Assembly: GCA_029210545.1 (NCBI GenBank)
Contig: JARGFV010000004.1
Span: 1,392-49,615, forward strand
Direction: 5' to 3'
DNA: 48,224 nt
Source of the DNA: a bacterium
GTDB taxonomy: Bacteria; BMS3Abin14
This document shows positions 1 through 6,609 of this stretch, piece after piece (within the stretch, counting starts at the first letter, position 1; every line of letters begins with the position of its first letter). The notes below the pieces were generated by a model, which was given only the letters and a program-made list of their open reading frames with translations, searched no databases and was not told where the DNA came from. The position numbers and the translations under genes were made by a program.

Positions 1-634
1 ATGCTGTGCAGAGCTCCAGCCTGGGCCGGGTCATCGTGGCATTCTGAACAAAGCTCCGGGCCGGATTTTACCAGAAGAGAGCCGTTCTTCGAGGAATGGG
101 GATCGTGGCAGTCCACGCACCCTCCGTCCGCGGCGGCCTCGTGGACCACAGCCTGTCCGGAAGGGTCATCGTGGCATCCGACACACAGGTCGGCCGGGGC
201 CTCTGTGAGAAGGGAAGGGTTGTTCGAACTGTGGGGGTCGTGGCAGCCGGAACAGCCCTCATCCTCGATGATGGGGTGCAGATCGCCCTTTTCCGCAGGG
301 TCGTCGTGGCATTCGAAACAGAGGGTTGCCGGATCCTGGACCAGGAGCGTCTTGTTGGCTGATCCGTGGGGATCATGGCAGATCAGGCATCCCTCGTCCT
401 CGATGATGCTGTGCAGAGCTCCAGCCTGGGCCGGGTCATCGTGGCATTCTGAACAAAGCTCCGGGCCGGATTTTACCAGAAGAGAGCCGTTCTTCGAGGA
501 ATGGGGATCGTGGCAGTCCACGCACCCTCCGTCCGCGGCGGCCTCGTGGACCACAGCCTGTCCGGAAGGGTCATCGTGGCATCCGACACACAGGTCGGCC
601 GGGGCCTCTGTGAGAAGGGAAGGGTTGTTCGAAC
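1..634 (-). repeat. 405-bp internal duplication in the cytochrome gene
   Basis: Bases 1-229 are identical to 406-634, an offset of 405 bp. That equals 135 codons, or three two-haem modules (six haems). After position 229/634 the copies diverge while the haem motifs stay in register. The left copy may continue outside the window. Perfect identity over 229 bp suggests a recent in-frame expansion of the haem array, or gene conversion between modules. Confidence 0.95.
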
Positions 635-953
635 CATGGGGGTCGTGGCAGCCCAGGCACCCGTCATCCTCGATAACAGGGTGGATCTTCATCCCCTCGG
701 CCGGTTCATCGTGGCACTGGAAACACAGGGCATTTCCTTCCTCGACCAGGACCAGATTGTTGGCGTCGCCGTGATCGTCATGGCACGACTCGCAGTCAGT
801 CTCCTCGAAGGGAGAATGGACGGCCTTCATCCCCGAGATCTTCTGGGACCATTCGGCATGGCATGCGGCACAGTCGGCAGCCTGCGCGGGAGCGGTGAAT
901 ACCGCGGCAGCCAGAACAGCGCAAAAAAATACGAATGGTATTTCCCTGGACAT
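1..953 (-). CDS. Multihaem cytochrome c, doubled-CXXCH type (3' end outside window)
   Basis: Reading leftward from an ATG at 953, the product starts MSREIPFVFFCAVLAAAVF and has a signal peptide ending in AQA, so it should be exported to the periplasm or cell surface. The first CXXCH follows at once (CAACH, residue 28). Thirteen CXXCH motifs lie in this frame, with first Cys codons at 872, 794, 725, 659, 590, 524, 455, 389, 320, 254, 185, 119 and 50. From 725 on the spacing alternates strictly between 66 and 69 bases. The alternating CxxCHDDP and GCxxCHDPH blocks match the paired-CXXCH family, whose members carry electrons through covalently bound c-type haems. A GAGGGG ribosome site sits five bases before the ATG. 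The gene is cut by the window edge, so its full haem count is unknown. Partner and redox role cannot be read from the sequence. Confidence 0.93.
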   Translation of the reverse strand, partial: MSREIPFVFFCAVLAAAVFTAPAQAADCAACHAEWSQKISGMKAVHSPFEETDCESCHDDHGDANNLVLVEEGNALCFQCHDEPAEGMKIHPVIEDDGCLGCHDPHGSNNPSLLTEAPADLCVGCHDDPSGQAVVHEAAADGGCVDCHDPHSSKNGSLLVKSGPELCSECHDDPAQAGALHSIIEDEGCLICHDPHGSANKTLLVQDPATLCFECHDDPAEKGDLHPIIEDEGCSGCHDPHSSNNPSLLTEAPADLCVGCHDDPSGQAVVHEAAADGGCVDCHDPHSSKNGSLLVKSGPELCSECHDDPAQAGALHS

Positions 954-1020
954 TTCGTCCCCTCACAAATGATATTGCCAAATAGTAAATCGTTAACAAA
1001 GGTTTACCCATGTGTCAATC

Positions 1021-1072
1021 TTGACAGGGTCGTAAAAAGTTACGGTGGAACTTTGACAGGGTCGCAAAAAGT
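1021..1072. repeat. Two copies of a GTCGYAAAAAGT intergenic motif
   Basis: TTGACAGGGTCGTAAAAAGT at 1021-1040 recurs with one change at 1053-1072. The reverse strand reads GACTTTTTGCGACCCT, which is the 3' end of the 82-bp repeat family seen at 42561-42970 and 48142-48217. These are probably remnants of that family. The rest of 954-1248, between exbD and the cytochrome gene, shows no gene that I can support. Confidence 0.7.
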
Positions 1073-1248
1073 CTCATCGAGCCACTTTGCGGATTCATCA
1101 ATCTTGTCTGGAAAGGGCGCTTCTTTCGGAAGGACAGCAGAGCAGACTGATGTGAGAGCAAATCGGCTTAAAGGAAATAGCAAGGGAGGGTACCGGTGTC
1201 AAGTGTCTATAAAATTTGTTCGGCCCCTTAATGTACCAAAAATCGTAG

Positions 1249-1689
1249 TCAGGGAGCAGCCATGCCGTCTGCCCGCACGGTACCCAGGGAGACGCGGGCG
1301 GCGCCACGGTCCCTGAGAAGTTCCAGGAGCGAAACTACCGTCTGCACCGACGCCCGCCGGTCGGAGAGGATCTCGAAGGGGGTCTGAAGGAACGCATCGT
1401 CCTGGCGATCGAGGAACAGGCCCAGTTCCCGCAAGGTCATGGACTTACCTGCCAGCATAATGGTCCCATCGGATCGGACGGTGAGGCGATGGGTTTGCCG
1501 GGCAGCGATGGCGTGGGGTTTGTCGGTGACCGGGAGGTCCACCTGGATCCCCTCGTGGACCACGAAGCGGGAGGTCAGCATGAAAAAGAGGAGGAGCAGG
1601 AAAACGATATCGATGAGGGGTGTCATCCCCAGCTCGAGGACCGGCCGGCGGGGGGTCCTGAACCCCGGCACGTTATTCATGGACCGCAT
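1249..1689 (-). CDS. Biopolymer transport protein ExbD/TolR family
   Basis: The 146-residue protein has a short cytoplasmic N-terminus, one membrane helix (about residues 25-42, MTPLIDIVFLLLLFFMLTS) and a periplasmic domain. The Asp in the PLIDIVFLLLLFF helix is the conserved proton-path residue of ExbD/TolR. Family members form the energy-coupling motor with ExbB/TolQ and transmit proton-motive force to TonB or TolA. The start at 1689 has a GGAG site seven bases upstream and overlaps the 3' end of exbB by 17 bases, which implies translational coupling. An alternative ATG at 1680 lacks a good site. No tonB or tolA gene is in view, so TonB and Tol roles cannot be separated. Confidence 0.88.
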   Translation of the reverse strand: MRSMNNVPGFRTPRRPVLELGMTPLIDIVFLLLLFFMLTSRFVVHEGIQVDLPVTDKPHAIAARQTHRLTVRSDGTIMLAGKSMTLRELGLFLDRQDDAFLQTPFEILSDRRASVQTVVSLLELLRDRGAARVSLGTVRADGMAAP

Positions 1690-2284
1690 CGGAAAGCTCC
1701 GTTGCCATCCGGTTCAGTTCCCCTTCCACCCGTTCGATACGTCCCTGGAACAGGTTGTGGAACAGGAGGCAGGGGATGGCTACCGTGAGACCGGCCGCGG
1801 TGGTGAGCAGCGCCTCCCATATCCCCCCTGCCAGTAAAGCCGGGCTCACCGCCGAACCATGGCGCTCGATGACCATGAAAGCCCGTATCATTCCGATAAC
1901 CGTACCCAGCAGGCCGAGGAGAGGAGCCAGAGCGGCCACCGTGGCAAGACCCCTCAGGGATGTTTCCATGCGGCGTACAAGGTCGGAGGCGGCGAGAGCG
2001 AAAGACGCCCTGATCCCCCCCACCCCCTCATGGTGGCGTGAGAGGGCCTCCAGAAGAACGCGGCCGCCGGCCACTTCATGATCGACCATGTCACGGACCC
2101 CGGTAAGGTCACCCCTTCGAAGGGCGCTCTTTACACCTTCGGGAACGGTGAACCCCTCCAGCCGCATCTTCCGGTAACTGTAAAGCCGGTCGAAAATGAG
2201 GGCAAGCCCCACGATGGAGCAAAGGACGATGGGGATCATGAGGACTCCGCCCCGGCCCAGGAGGTCCAGCCATGTGCCGCTCAT
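1673..2284 (-). CDS. MotA/TolQ/ExbB proton channel family protein
   Basis: Starting at the ATG at 2284 (MSGTWLDLLGRGG) the product is 203 residues. It has an N-terminal helix (about 15-32, VLMIPIVLCSIVGLALIF), a cytoplasmic loop, and two further helices around residues 108-130 and 150-175. The stretch LATVAALAPLLGLLGTVIGMIRAF is the signature of the ExbB/TolQ/MotA channel. It should form the inner-membrane proton channel with the ExbD encoded just downstream. The frame is open further upstream to 2392, but those residues look like untranslated leader. The chosen ATG follows a GGGG site and gives the usual family length. Confidence 0.87.
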   Translation of the reverse strand: MSGTWLDLLGRGGVLMIPIVLCSIVGLALIFDRLYSYRKMRLEGFTVPEGVKSALRRGDLTGVRDMVDHEVAGGRVLLEALSRHHEGVGGIRASFALAASDLVRRMETSLRGLATVAALAPLLGLLGTVIGMIRAFMVIERHGSAVSPALLAGGIWEALLTTAAGLTVAIPCLLFHNLFQGRIERVEGELNRMATELSDAVHE

Positions 2285-2422
2285 GTCAGCGCCCCGCCGC
2301 GGCGTATCGGGCGCCGGCTGTTGAAAAAGATCACGAACATGGTTGACACACTCCTCGTGTTCGGAAACTATTTTGATCCAGGATACAGGCAAGGTTCTCG
2401 GCAGGCTCCTGGATTTAATTTA

Positions 2423-2452
2423 TTGGAAAATGCTACACTAATGTCATATAAA
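2423..2452 (+). promoter_or_regulatory. Possible sigma-70 promoter for the REC-PilZ gene
   Basis: TTGGAA (2423-2428) and TATAAA (2447-2452) are separated by 18 bases in an AT-rich stretch about 50 bases before the start codon at 2503. This is pattern matching only; a TACACT at 2434 is an alternative -10. Confidence 0.35.
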
Positions 2453-2502
2453 AACGAGTTAAATTCAAGCGGTCGGCAACCGGAAAAGGGCGATTATAAG
2501 TT

Positions 2503-3210
2503 ATGCACATCCTGCTGGTAGACGATACCGAACTTTTTCTGGATCTCGAGAGAAGCTACCTCGAGAGGGATTCCTTTACCTTCAGTATCGCCAGGTCCGG
2601 GGACGAGGCGCTGGAAATCCTCAGGCAAAAGAGACCTGACCTGGTGATCCTGGACCTCATCATGCCCGGCATGGAAGGTGATGCCGTGTGCAGGGAAATA
2701 AAGGCCCATCCGGCTACCCGCAACATCCCCGTCATCATGGTAAGTTCAGCGACCCGGGAGGAGTTCAAGGACCGCTGTTACGCAGCCGGCTGCAACGCCT
2801 TCGTGGCGAAGCCTCTCAAAAGGGATGAGCTTCTCGAGGCCATCGAAAGGGTCATTGTCATCGCCAGGAGGACAAATCCGCGGGTGCCGACCCATCTACC
2901 CTCCAACGTCCGTCACGGAGAAAGGGAGCTGGACGCCTGGATCCACACAATCTCCGTCGGGGGGCTGTTCATTGAGATCGATCCGCCTCCGGAGTCCGGG
3001 GAGGTCCTCGACATAGTCTTCTCCCTGCCGCAAAGGAGCTCCACTATCCGATCCATGGTTCAGGTGCGGTGGTCGGGACGGGTCAGGGCCGACGGAGCTT
3101 CCGGCGTGGGTGTCCAGTTCCTCGATATCGAGGAGACCGACAAGGCCGCTATCGGGGATTACGTGGAGAAAAAGCTGTCCAGCGTGGGATCGCTGAAGGG
3201 CTTCGCATAA
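2503..3210 (+). CDS. Response regulator with C-terminal PilZ domain
   Basis: The 235-residue protein is a receiver domain (about 1-118) fused to a PilZ domain (about 120-230). Receiver residues visible are the acidic pair D7-D8, phospho-acceptor D51 in LVILDLIMPGM, and the Lys in FVAKPLK. The PilZ part keeps an RxxxR motif (RTNPR), the arginine pair that binds c-di-GMP in the family. Its second motif reads TISVGG instead of the usual D/N-x-S-x-x-G, so the acidic/Asn position is altered. It has no DNA-binding domain. It probably links phosphorylation by an unseen histidine kinase to a c-di-GMP-responsive output. A paralogue with an intact NLSEGG motif is at 43073-43792. The ribosome site is weak. 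Confidence 0.88.
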   Translation: MHILLVDDTELFLDLERSYLERDSFTFSIARSGDEALEILRQKRPDLVILDLIMPGMEGDAVCREIKAHPATRNIPVIMVSSATREEFKDRCYAAGCNAFVAKPLKRDELLEAIERVIVIARRTNPRVPTHLPSNVRHGERELDAWIHTISVGGLFIEIDPPPESGEVLDIVFSLPQRSSTIRSMVQVRWSGRVRADGASGVGVQFLDIEETDKAAIGDYVEKKLSSVGSLKGFA

Positions 3211-3270
3211 TTTAAATGGGTCAGAAACCTGCGCGGGTTTCTCCGGCAGGCTCCTGACCCATTTAAATTA
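3208..3270. repeat. Perfect 17-bp inverted repeat overlapping a stop codon
   Basis: TAATTTAAATGGGTCAG at 3208-3224 is exactly complementary to 3254-3270. The 29-base loop holds a second small hairpin (AAACC...GGTTT, 3225-3240). The TAA stop of the REC-PilZ gene is the first triplet of the left arm. It could cap the mRNA 3' end or act as a weak terminator. There is no T-run directly after it. Confidence 0.8.
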
Positions 3271-3278
3271 TTATTGTT

Positions 3279-3315
3279 AAAAACGGGGCCGATAAATACC
3301 GGCCCCCCCGTTTTT
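3279..3315 (-). terminator. Bidirectional intrinsic terminator after the Cys-rich peptide
   Basis: AAAAACGGGGCCG (3279-3291) pairs with CCGGCCCCCCCGTTTTT (3299-3315) around an AT-rich loop, giving a GC stem with A/T tails on both sides. On the minus strand it starts at the stop codon of the small peptide gene and ends in TTTTT. On the plus strand it can also terminate the REC-PilZ transcript. Confidence 0.8.
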
Positions 3316-3377
3316 CAGCAGGAGCTGCAGCACTTGCAGAGCCCCTTGCTCTCCTTCCTGATCTTGATCAGCTTCAT
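3315..3377 (-). CDS. 20-residue Cys-rich peptide, putative radical-SAM substrate
   Basis: The ORF from the ATG at 3377 encodes MKLIKIRKESKGL followed by CKCCSSC, a basic leader-like half and a terminal block with four Cys in seven residues. AAAGGAGGTGATC lies eight bases before the ATG and is an almost complete match to the anti-Shine-Dalgarno end of 16S rRNA, far stronger than at neighbouring genes. The TGA abuts an intrinsic terminator. The gene follows the radical SAM/SPASM gene on the same strand with 87 bases between. Size, Cys-rich core, context and strong initiation signal fit a RiPP precursor of the sactipeptide/ranthipeptide or 'geopeptide' kind. No transporter or peptidase gene is adjacent. 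A metal-binding peptide is the alternative. Confidence 0.75.
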   Translation of the reverse strand: MKLIKIRKESKGLCKCCSSC

Positions 3378-3436
3378 AACGATCACCTCCTTTAAAGACT
3401 AATTCCAGATATATATTTCCAGTTTACTAGGCCTTT

Positions 3437-3464
3437 TTGAAATTTGGAATATGGAATCTGGAAT
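3437..3464. repeat. Heptanucleotide tract (TTGGAAT-like, 4 units)
   Basis: Units TTGAAAT, TTGGAAT, ATGGAAT and CTGGAAT follow in exact 7-bp register and stop one base before the stop codon of the radical SAM gene. This is one of at least ten heptamer tracts in the window. Confidence 0.75.
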
Positions 3465-4646
3465 TTATTTAACTCCCCTAAAGTAGCACTGCACCGCGTC
3501 GGGGGCCAGTTTCGACCCCCCCAGCACCTCGGCCCTGTACCGGCATCCCCCCGCGCACACATCCTTGAGTTCACAATCACAGGCAAGGGTGCCCAGGGGA
3601 ATGTGCTCCACTTTCGACCATACCTCTGCCAACCCGTCCACCAGAACGTTGCCTGCGGGATGGTCGAAGTAGAACCCGCACTTGGCCGCTGTTCCGTCGG
3701 GCGCCACCGTCATGAGGGCCGAACCGCAGGCGAGGCCCGCTGATCCCCCATGGAAACCTCCCCCGTAAGCGAAACGCAGTTTTTCGCTGGCCGTTCTTAA
3801 CGCCGCCCCTGCAGCCGGATGGTCATGCCAGCGCCCCGCGGGGCACGGCACGTCGATGCTCCACTCTTCCACATTGAACCGTTCCAGGAGCCGGGACATG
3901 GCCTCGAACTGCTCCAGGTTGCCGTCGTGGACCATGGTCCCCACCGCCACCGGGACCCCGGCCTCCCGCAGGGCCATGATCCCCGCCACCGCCCTGTCGA
4001 ATGATCCCGCTCCCCGCAGGGCGTCGTGCCCCTCGCCCATCCCGTCCAGTGAGACCTGGACCTGGTGGAACCGCTCGCCAAGCCGGCAGGCCTCGACAGG
4101 CCCTATCCACTCTCCGTGGGTTATGAGCACTGCCCTGAATGGCGCTTCAGGCAGCAGATCGGCCAGGGCTTCGAATTCAGGGTGAACGGCGGCCTCACCC
4201 CCTGAAACCATAACCTTGAGCCCCTGCATAACGGCGAACTGGTCCAGGACCGAACGGAAGGTTCCAACGCTCATGTCGACAGGACGGGGAGGTCCCAGGT
4301 AGCAGTGACGGCACGCCTTGTCGCACCGGCCGGTGACCTGTACCTCCAGATATCGCAGAGACGGATCGGCTGATCGCCCGGGCACCTGGACGGACACCTT
4401 CCGGGGCATTTCCTGGAGAAGGCCGGCTTCGGCCAGGAGACCGGCCGCTTCGGGATCGTCAGCGCCTTCGGACAGGGCAAGGATCCTCCCCAACGATTCG
4501 TCGTCAAGGAGGTACAGCTCGTCCGCGGCCGCGTCGTAGATGTGCGGCTCTTCGAGGCGTTTGAGGTAGCAGTGATTTTTGAGAGTCAATTCAAGATTCA
4601 AAAGGTTCACAACGTGCAATATAAGCCTAAATGCACTTGTGTGCAA
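3465..4646 (-). CDS. Radical SAM/SPASM peptide maturase
   Basis: The protein of about 393 residues has three parts. Residues 20-85 form a small N-terminal region with the pattern YDAAADELYLLDDESL, reminiscent of PqqD-like precursor-recognition domains. The radical SAM core begins near residue 98 with CDKACRHC (C108, C112, C115), which ligates the [4Fe-4S] cluster that cleaves SAM. The C-terminal SPASM region (about 300-393) has CGSAL, KCGFYF, CDCELKDVCAGGC and a final CYF, enough cysteines for auxiliary clusters. SPASM enzymes typically crosslink or otherwise modify ribosomal peptides. The Cys-rich 20-mer just downstream is the likely substrate. The start is uncertain: no ATG exists near the 5' end. 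TTG at 4646 and GTG at 4610 are options, both without a clear ribosome site. Confidence 0.85.
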   Translation of the reverse strand: MHTSAFRLILHVVNLLNLELTLKNHCYLKRLEEPHIYDAAADELYLLDDESLGRILALSEGADDPEAAGLLAEAGLLQEMPRKVSVQVPGRSADPSLRYLEVQVTGRCDKACRHCYLGPPRPVDMSVGTFRSVLDQFAVMQGLKVMVSGGEAAVHPEFEALADLLPEAPFRAVLITHGEWIGPVEACRLGERFHQVQVSLDGMGEGHDALRGAGSFDRAVAGIMALREAGVPVAVGTMVHDGNLEQFEAMSRLLERFNVEEWSIDVPCPAGRWHDHPAAGAALRTASEKLRFAYGGGFHGGSAGLACGSALMTVAPDGTAAKCGFYFDHPAGNVLVDGLAEVWSKVEHIPLGTLACDCELKDVCAGGCRYRAEVLGGSKLAPDAVQCYFRGVK

Positions 4647-4696
4647 AACCAGGTTATAGCCTACTCGCCAGTTTTCTCTTTTTTGAATCTTGAATT
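4588..4696. repeat. 16-bp inverted repeat spanning the radical SAM 5' end
   Basis: AATTCAAGATTCAAAA (4588-4603) is exactly complementary to TTTTGAATCTTGAATT (4681-4696). The arms carry TTGAATC/TTGAATT heptamers. The left arm encodes N-terminal residues of the radical SAM protein; the right arm lies in the divergent intergenic space before hflX. The promoter and start of the maturase therefore sit in the 77-base loop. Confidence 0.75.
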
Positions 4697-4773
4697 TGGG
4701 ATTGCTTCCTCCTTGCGGGGAAACACGTTAGGGGCTACCATCCTCGCCAGGAGGAAGGCGCAGGGAGGAAGCC

Positions 4774-6438
4774 ATAGCAAAGATCGAAGGCAAGACCACC
4801 GGCCTGCGGGGCAACCAGGTAAAGCGCATCGAGCGCCTGGGCAGGTCCAAACCACGAGCAGGAGAGATCGTACCGCCCGAGACGGTCCGGCGGCTGGCGG
4901 AGCTGTCCCGGGAGACCAACCGGCAGCTCGGGCTCCTCATGGACCGGCGGGGCCAGGTCACCCACATCCTCGTCGGCGACCGCAGCAGCGTTTTCATCCC
5001 CGACCTTCGTCTCTATCGCTTTTCCCCCGGAAACCTCCGGGGCCTTCGCCTCGTCCACACCCATCTTGAACCCGGCGGCCTCACCCGGGAAGACCTTACC
5101 GACCTGAGCATGGTCCGCCTGGACATCGTCGTCGCCGTGGAGGTCCAGCCCGACGGCTTGCCGGGCCAGACCCACCTTGGCTACCTCGTGCCGTCGGGAG
5201 ACCAGCGGTGGACCATCCGGTCCTTCCCGAACCCCCACGAGATGCGCGACGACCCCCTGGAACTCATCGAGCTCGCGGAAGAGCAGATGCGGCGGCAGAT
5301 CCGCGGGATCGTCACCGAGGGGGTGTCGCGGGTCATGCTGGTAGGGATCACCGGCGATTCGACCGAAAAGGCTGAAGAGTCCATGGCGGAGCTTGCCGAA
5401 TTGGCACGTACCGCCGGTCTCGTGGTGGCCTCCACCCTCCTCCAGACGCGAAAGAAACCGGACCCGCGCACCGTCATCGGGCAGGGCAAACTGGGAGACG
5501 CCAGCATCGCCGCCCTGGACCTGGCCGTGGACACTCTCGTGTTCAACCGGGACCTGTCGCCCTCCCAGCTGCGCGCCATCACCGATGATACCGAGCTCAA
5601 GGTCATCGACCGCACCATGCTCATCCTGGACATCTTCGCCCAGCACGCCCGGAGCCGCGGCGGCAAGATCCAGGTGGAGCTGGCCCAGCTGCGCTACCTG
5701 CTTCCCCGGCTGGTGGGCAAGGGAACCGCCCTGTCCAGGCTCGCCGGCGGTATCGGTACCCGGGGGCCGGGTGAGACCAAGCTGGAGGTGGACCGGCGCC
5801 GCATCCGCCAGCGCATCGGCAAACTGGAAAAGGACCTGTCCCGCCTGACGAAGGAAAGGAAGACCCGCCGCAAACAAAGGGGCCAGGACCCGGTCCCCAT
5901 CGTTTCCATCGTGGGCTACACCAACGTGGGGAAGAGCACCTTGTTAAACACCCTGACCGGAAGCGACGAGGTGGCCGAGGACAAGCTCTTCGCCACCCTG
6001 GACCCTGTAAGCCGCCGCCTGACCACTTCAGAAGGTCCCCTGTGCGTCCTCACCGACACGGTGGGCCTCATCCACGACCTGCCTCCGGAGCTGGAGCGCG
6101 CCTTTGCCGCCACCTTCGAGGAGATCGGGGACGCCGATCTCATCCTCCACCTTGCCGACGCCTCCGTCCCCGACCTGGGTGAACAGATCGCGACGGTGGA
6201 AGAGACGCTGGAATCCCTCGGCCTTTCATCCATTCCGGTAATGCTGGTCCTCAACAAGTCCGACCTCGTGGACAGCGGCGTCCTGCCCAACCTTCGCAAA
6301 AGGTACGGTGCCCTGACGGTGAGCGCTCTCAAAAGGGAGAGCCTGGGGCAACTGCTGAGAGAGGTAAAGAAGCGGCTGGAAAAGGGCAAGGAGCCAGCAT
6401 TCAGGAGCCGGGAGCCAGGAGAAGATCAAAAGCATTAA
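4774..6438 (+). CDS. hflX: GTPase HflX, with apparent ATA start
   Basis: HflX is a ribosome-associated GTPase that rescues or splits stalled ribosomes under stress. The HflX-specific N-terminal domain is followed by a glycine-rich linker (RLAGGIGTRGPGETKLEVDRR) and a G domain from about residue 380 with GYTNVGKST (G1), DTVG (G3) and NKSD (G4). The conserved N-terminus (AKIEGKTTGLRGNQVKRIER) begins directly after ATA at 4774, which has GGGAGGA four bases upstream. No ATG, GTG or TTG lies in frame between the TAG at 4729 and the ATG at 4939. Starting at 4939 would remove about 55 family-conserved residues. Either ATA is the start or it is an ATG carrying a one-base change. The last 15 codons run into heptamer repeats. 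Confidence 0.92.
   Translation: MAKIEGKTTGLRGNQVKRIERLGRSKPRAGEIVPPETVRRLAELSRETNRQLGLLMDRRGQVTHILVGDRSSVFIPDLRLYRFSPGNLRGLRLVHTHLEPGGLTREDLTDLSMVRLDIVVAVEVQPDGLPGQTHLGYLVPSGDQRWTIRSFPNPHEMRDDPLELIELAEEQMRRQIRGIVTEGVSRVMLVGITGDSTEKAEESMAELAELARTAGLVVASTLLQTRKKPDPRTVIGQGKLGDASIAALDLAVDTLVFNRDLSPSQLRAITDDTELKVIDRTMLILDIFAQHARSRGGKIQVELAQLRYLLPRLVGKGTALSRLAGGIGTRGPGETKLEVDRRRIRQRIGKLEKDLSRLTKERKTRRKQRGQDPVPIVSIVGYTNVGKSTLLNTLTGSDEVAEDKLFATLDPVSRRLTTSEGPLCVLTDTVGLIHDLPPELERAFAATFEEIGDADLILHLADASVPDLGEQIATVEETLESLGLSSIPVMLVLNKSDLVDSGVLPNLRKRYGALTVSALKRESLGQLLREVKKRLEKGKEPAFRSREPGEDQKH
6389..6423. repeat. Heptamer tract in the 3' end of hflX (AGGAGCC)
   Basis: AGGAGCC at 6389, AGCATTC, AGGAGCC at 6403, GGGAGCC at 6410 and AGGAGAA at 6417 are in 7-bp phase. 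GATCAAA recurs 21 bases apart just after (6424 and 6445). The tract encodes the poorly conserved C-terminal tail of HflX. The rest of 6439-6600 shows no gene. Confidence 0.65.
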
Positions 6439-6581
6439 GAGCCAGATCAAAAGCCTTCACACATAGTACACAAAGGCGACCGCTCCCAGGTCTAGTCACA
6501 GAGGGCCGCAGGGAAAGGCTTAAACAGGGAGGGGGAACGTGAACACCAAAGGCTTGACCTGTTTCCAGCTCTCAGCTGGCA

Positions 6582-6609
6582 GGTTTCCACTTTCTACTTT
6601 CTATTTTCC
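6582..6609. repeat. Heptamer tract (ACTTTCT-like, 4 units)
   Basis: GGTTTCC, ACTTTCT, ACTTTCT and ATTTTCC follow in 7-bp register. They run across the stop codon of the LysM-protein gene (6601-6603) into its last codons. Confidence 0.65.

Noticed and set aside
1-774. Plus-strand ORF of 257 codons
   Set aside because: It is the antisense shadow of the haem array; its repeated W/S/H pattern reflects the CXXCH codons on the other strand, which has a signal peptide and ribosome site.
1012-1040. TTGACA at 1021 as a plus-strand promoter
   Set aside because: It is part of the duplicated repeat motif, no -10 lies at 16-18 bases, and no plus-strand gene follows.
3378-3391. Resemblance of GATCACCTCC on the plus strand to the 3' end of 16S rRNA
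   Set aside because: Only about 14 bases match and no rRNA lies upstream. It is the complement of a very strong ribosome-binding site for the small peptide gene.
4735-5877. Minus-strand ORF of 380 codons opposite hflX
   Set aside because: It is fully antisense to the well-supported HflX frame and has no family features.
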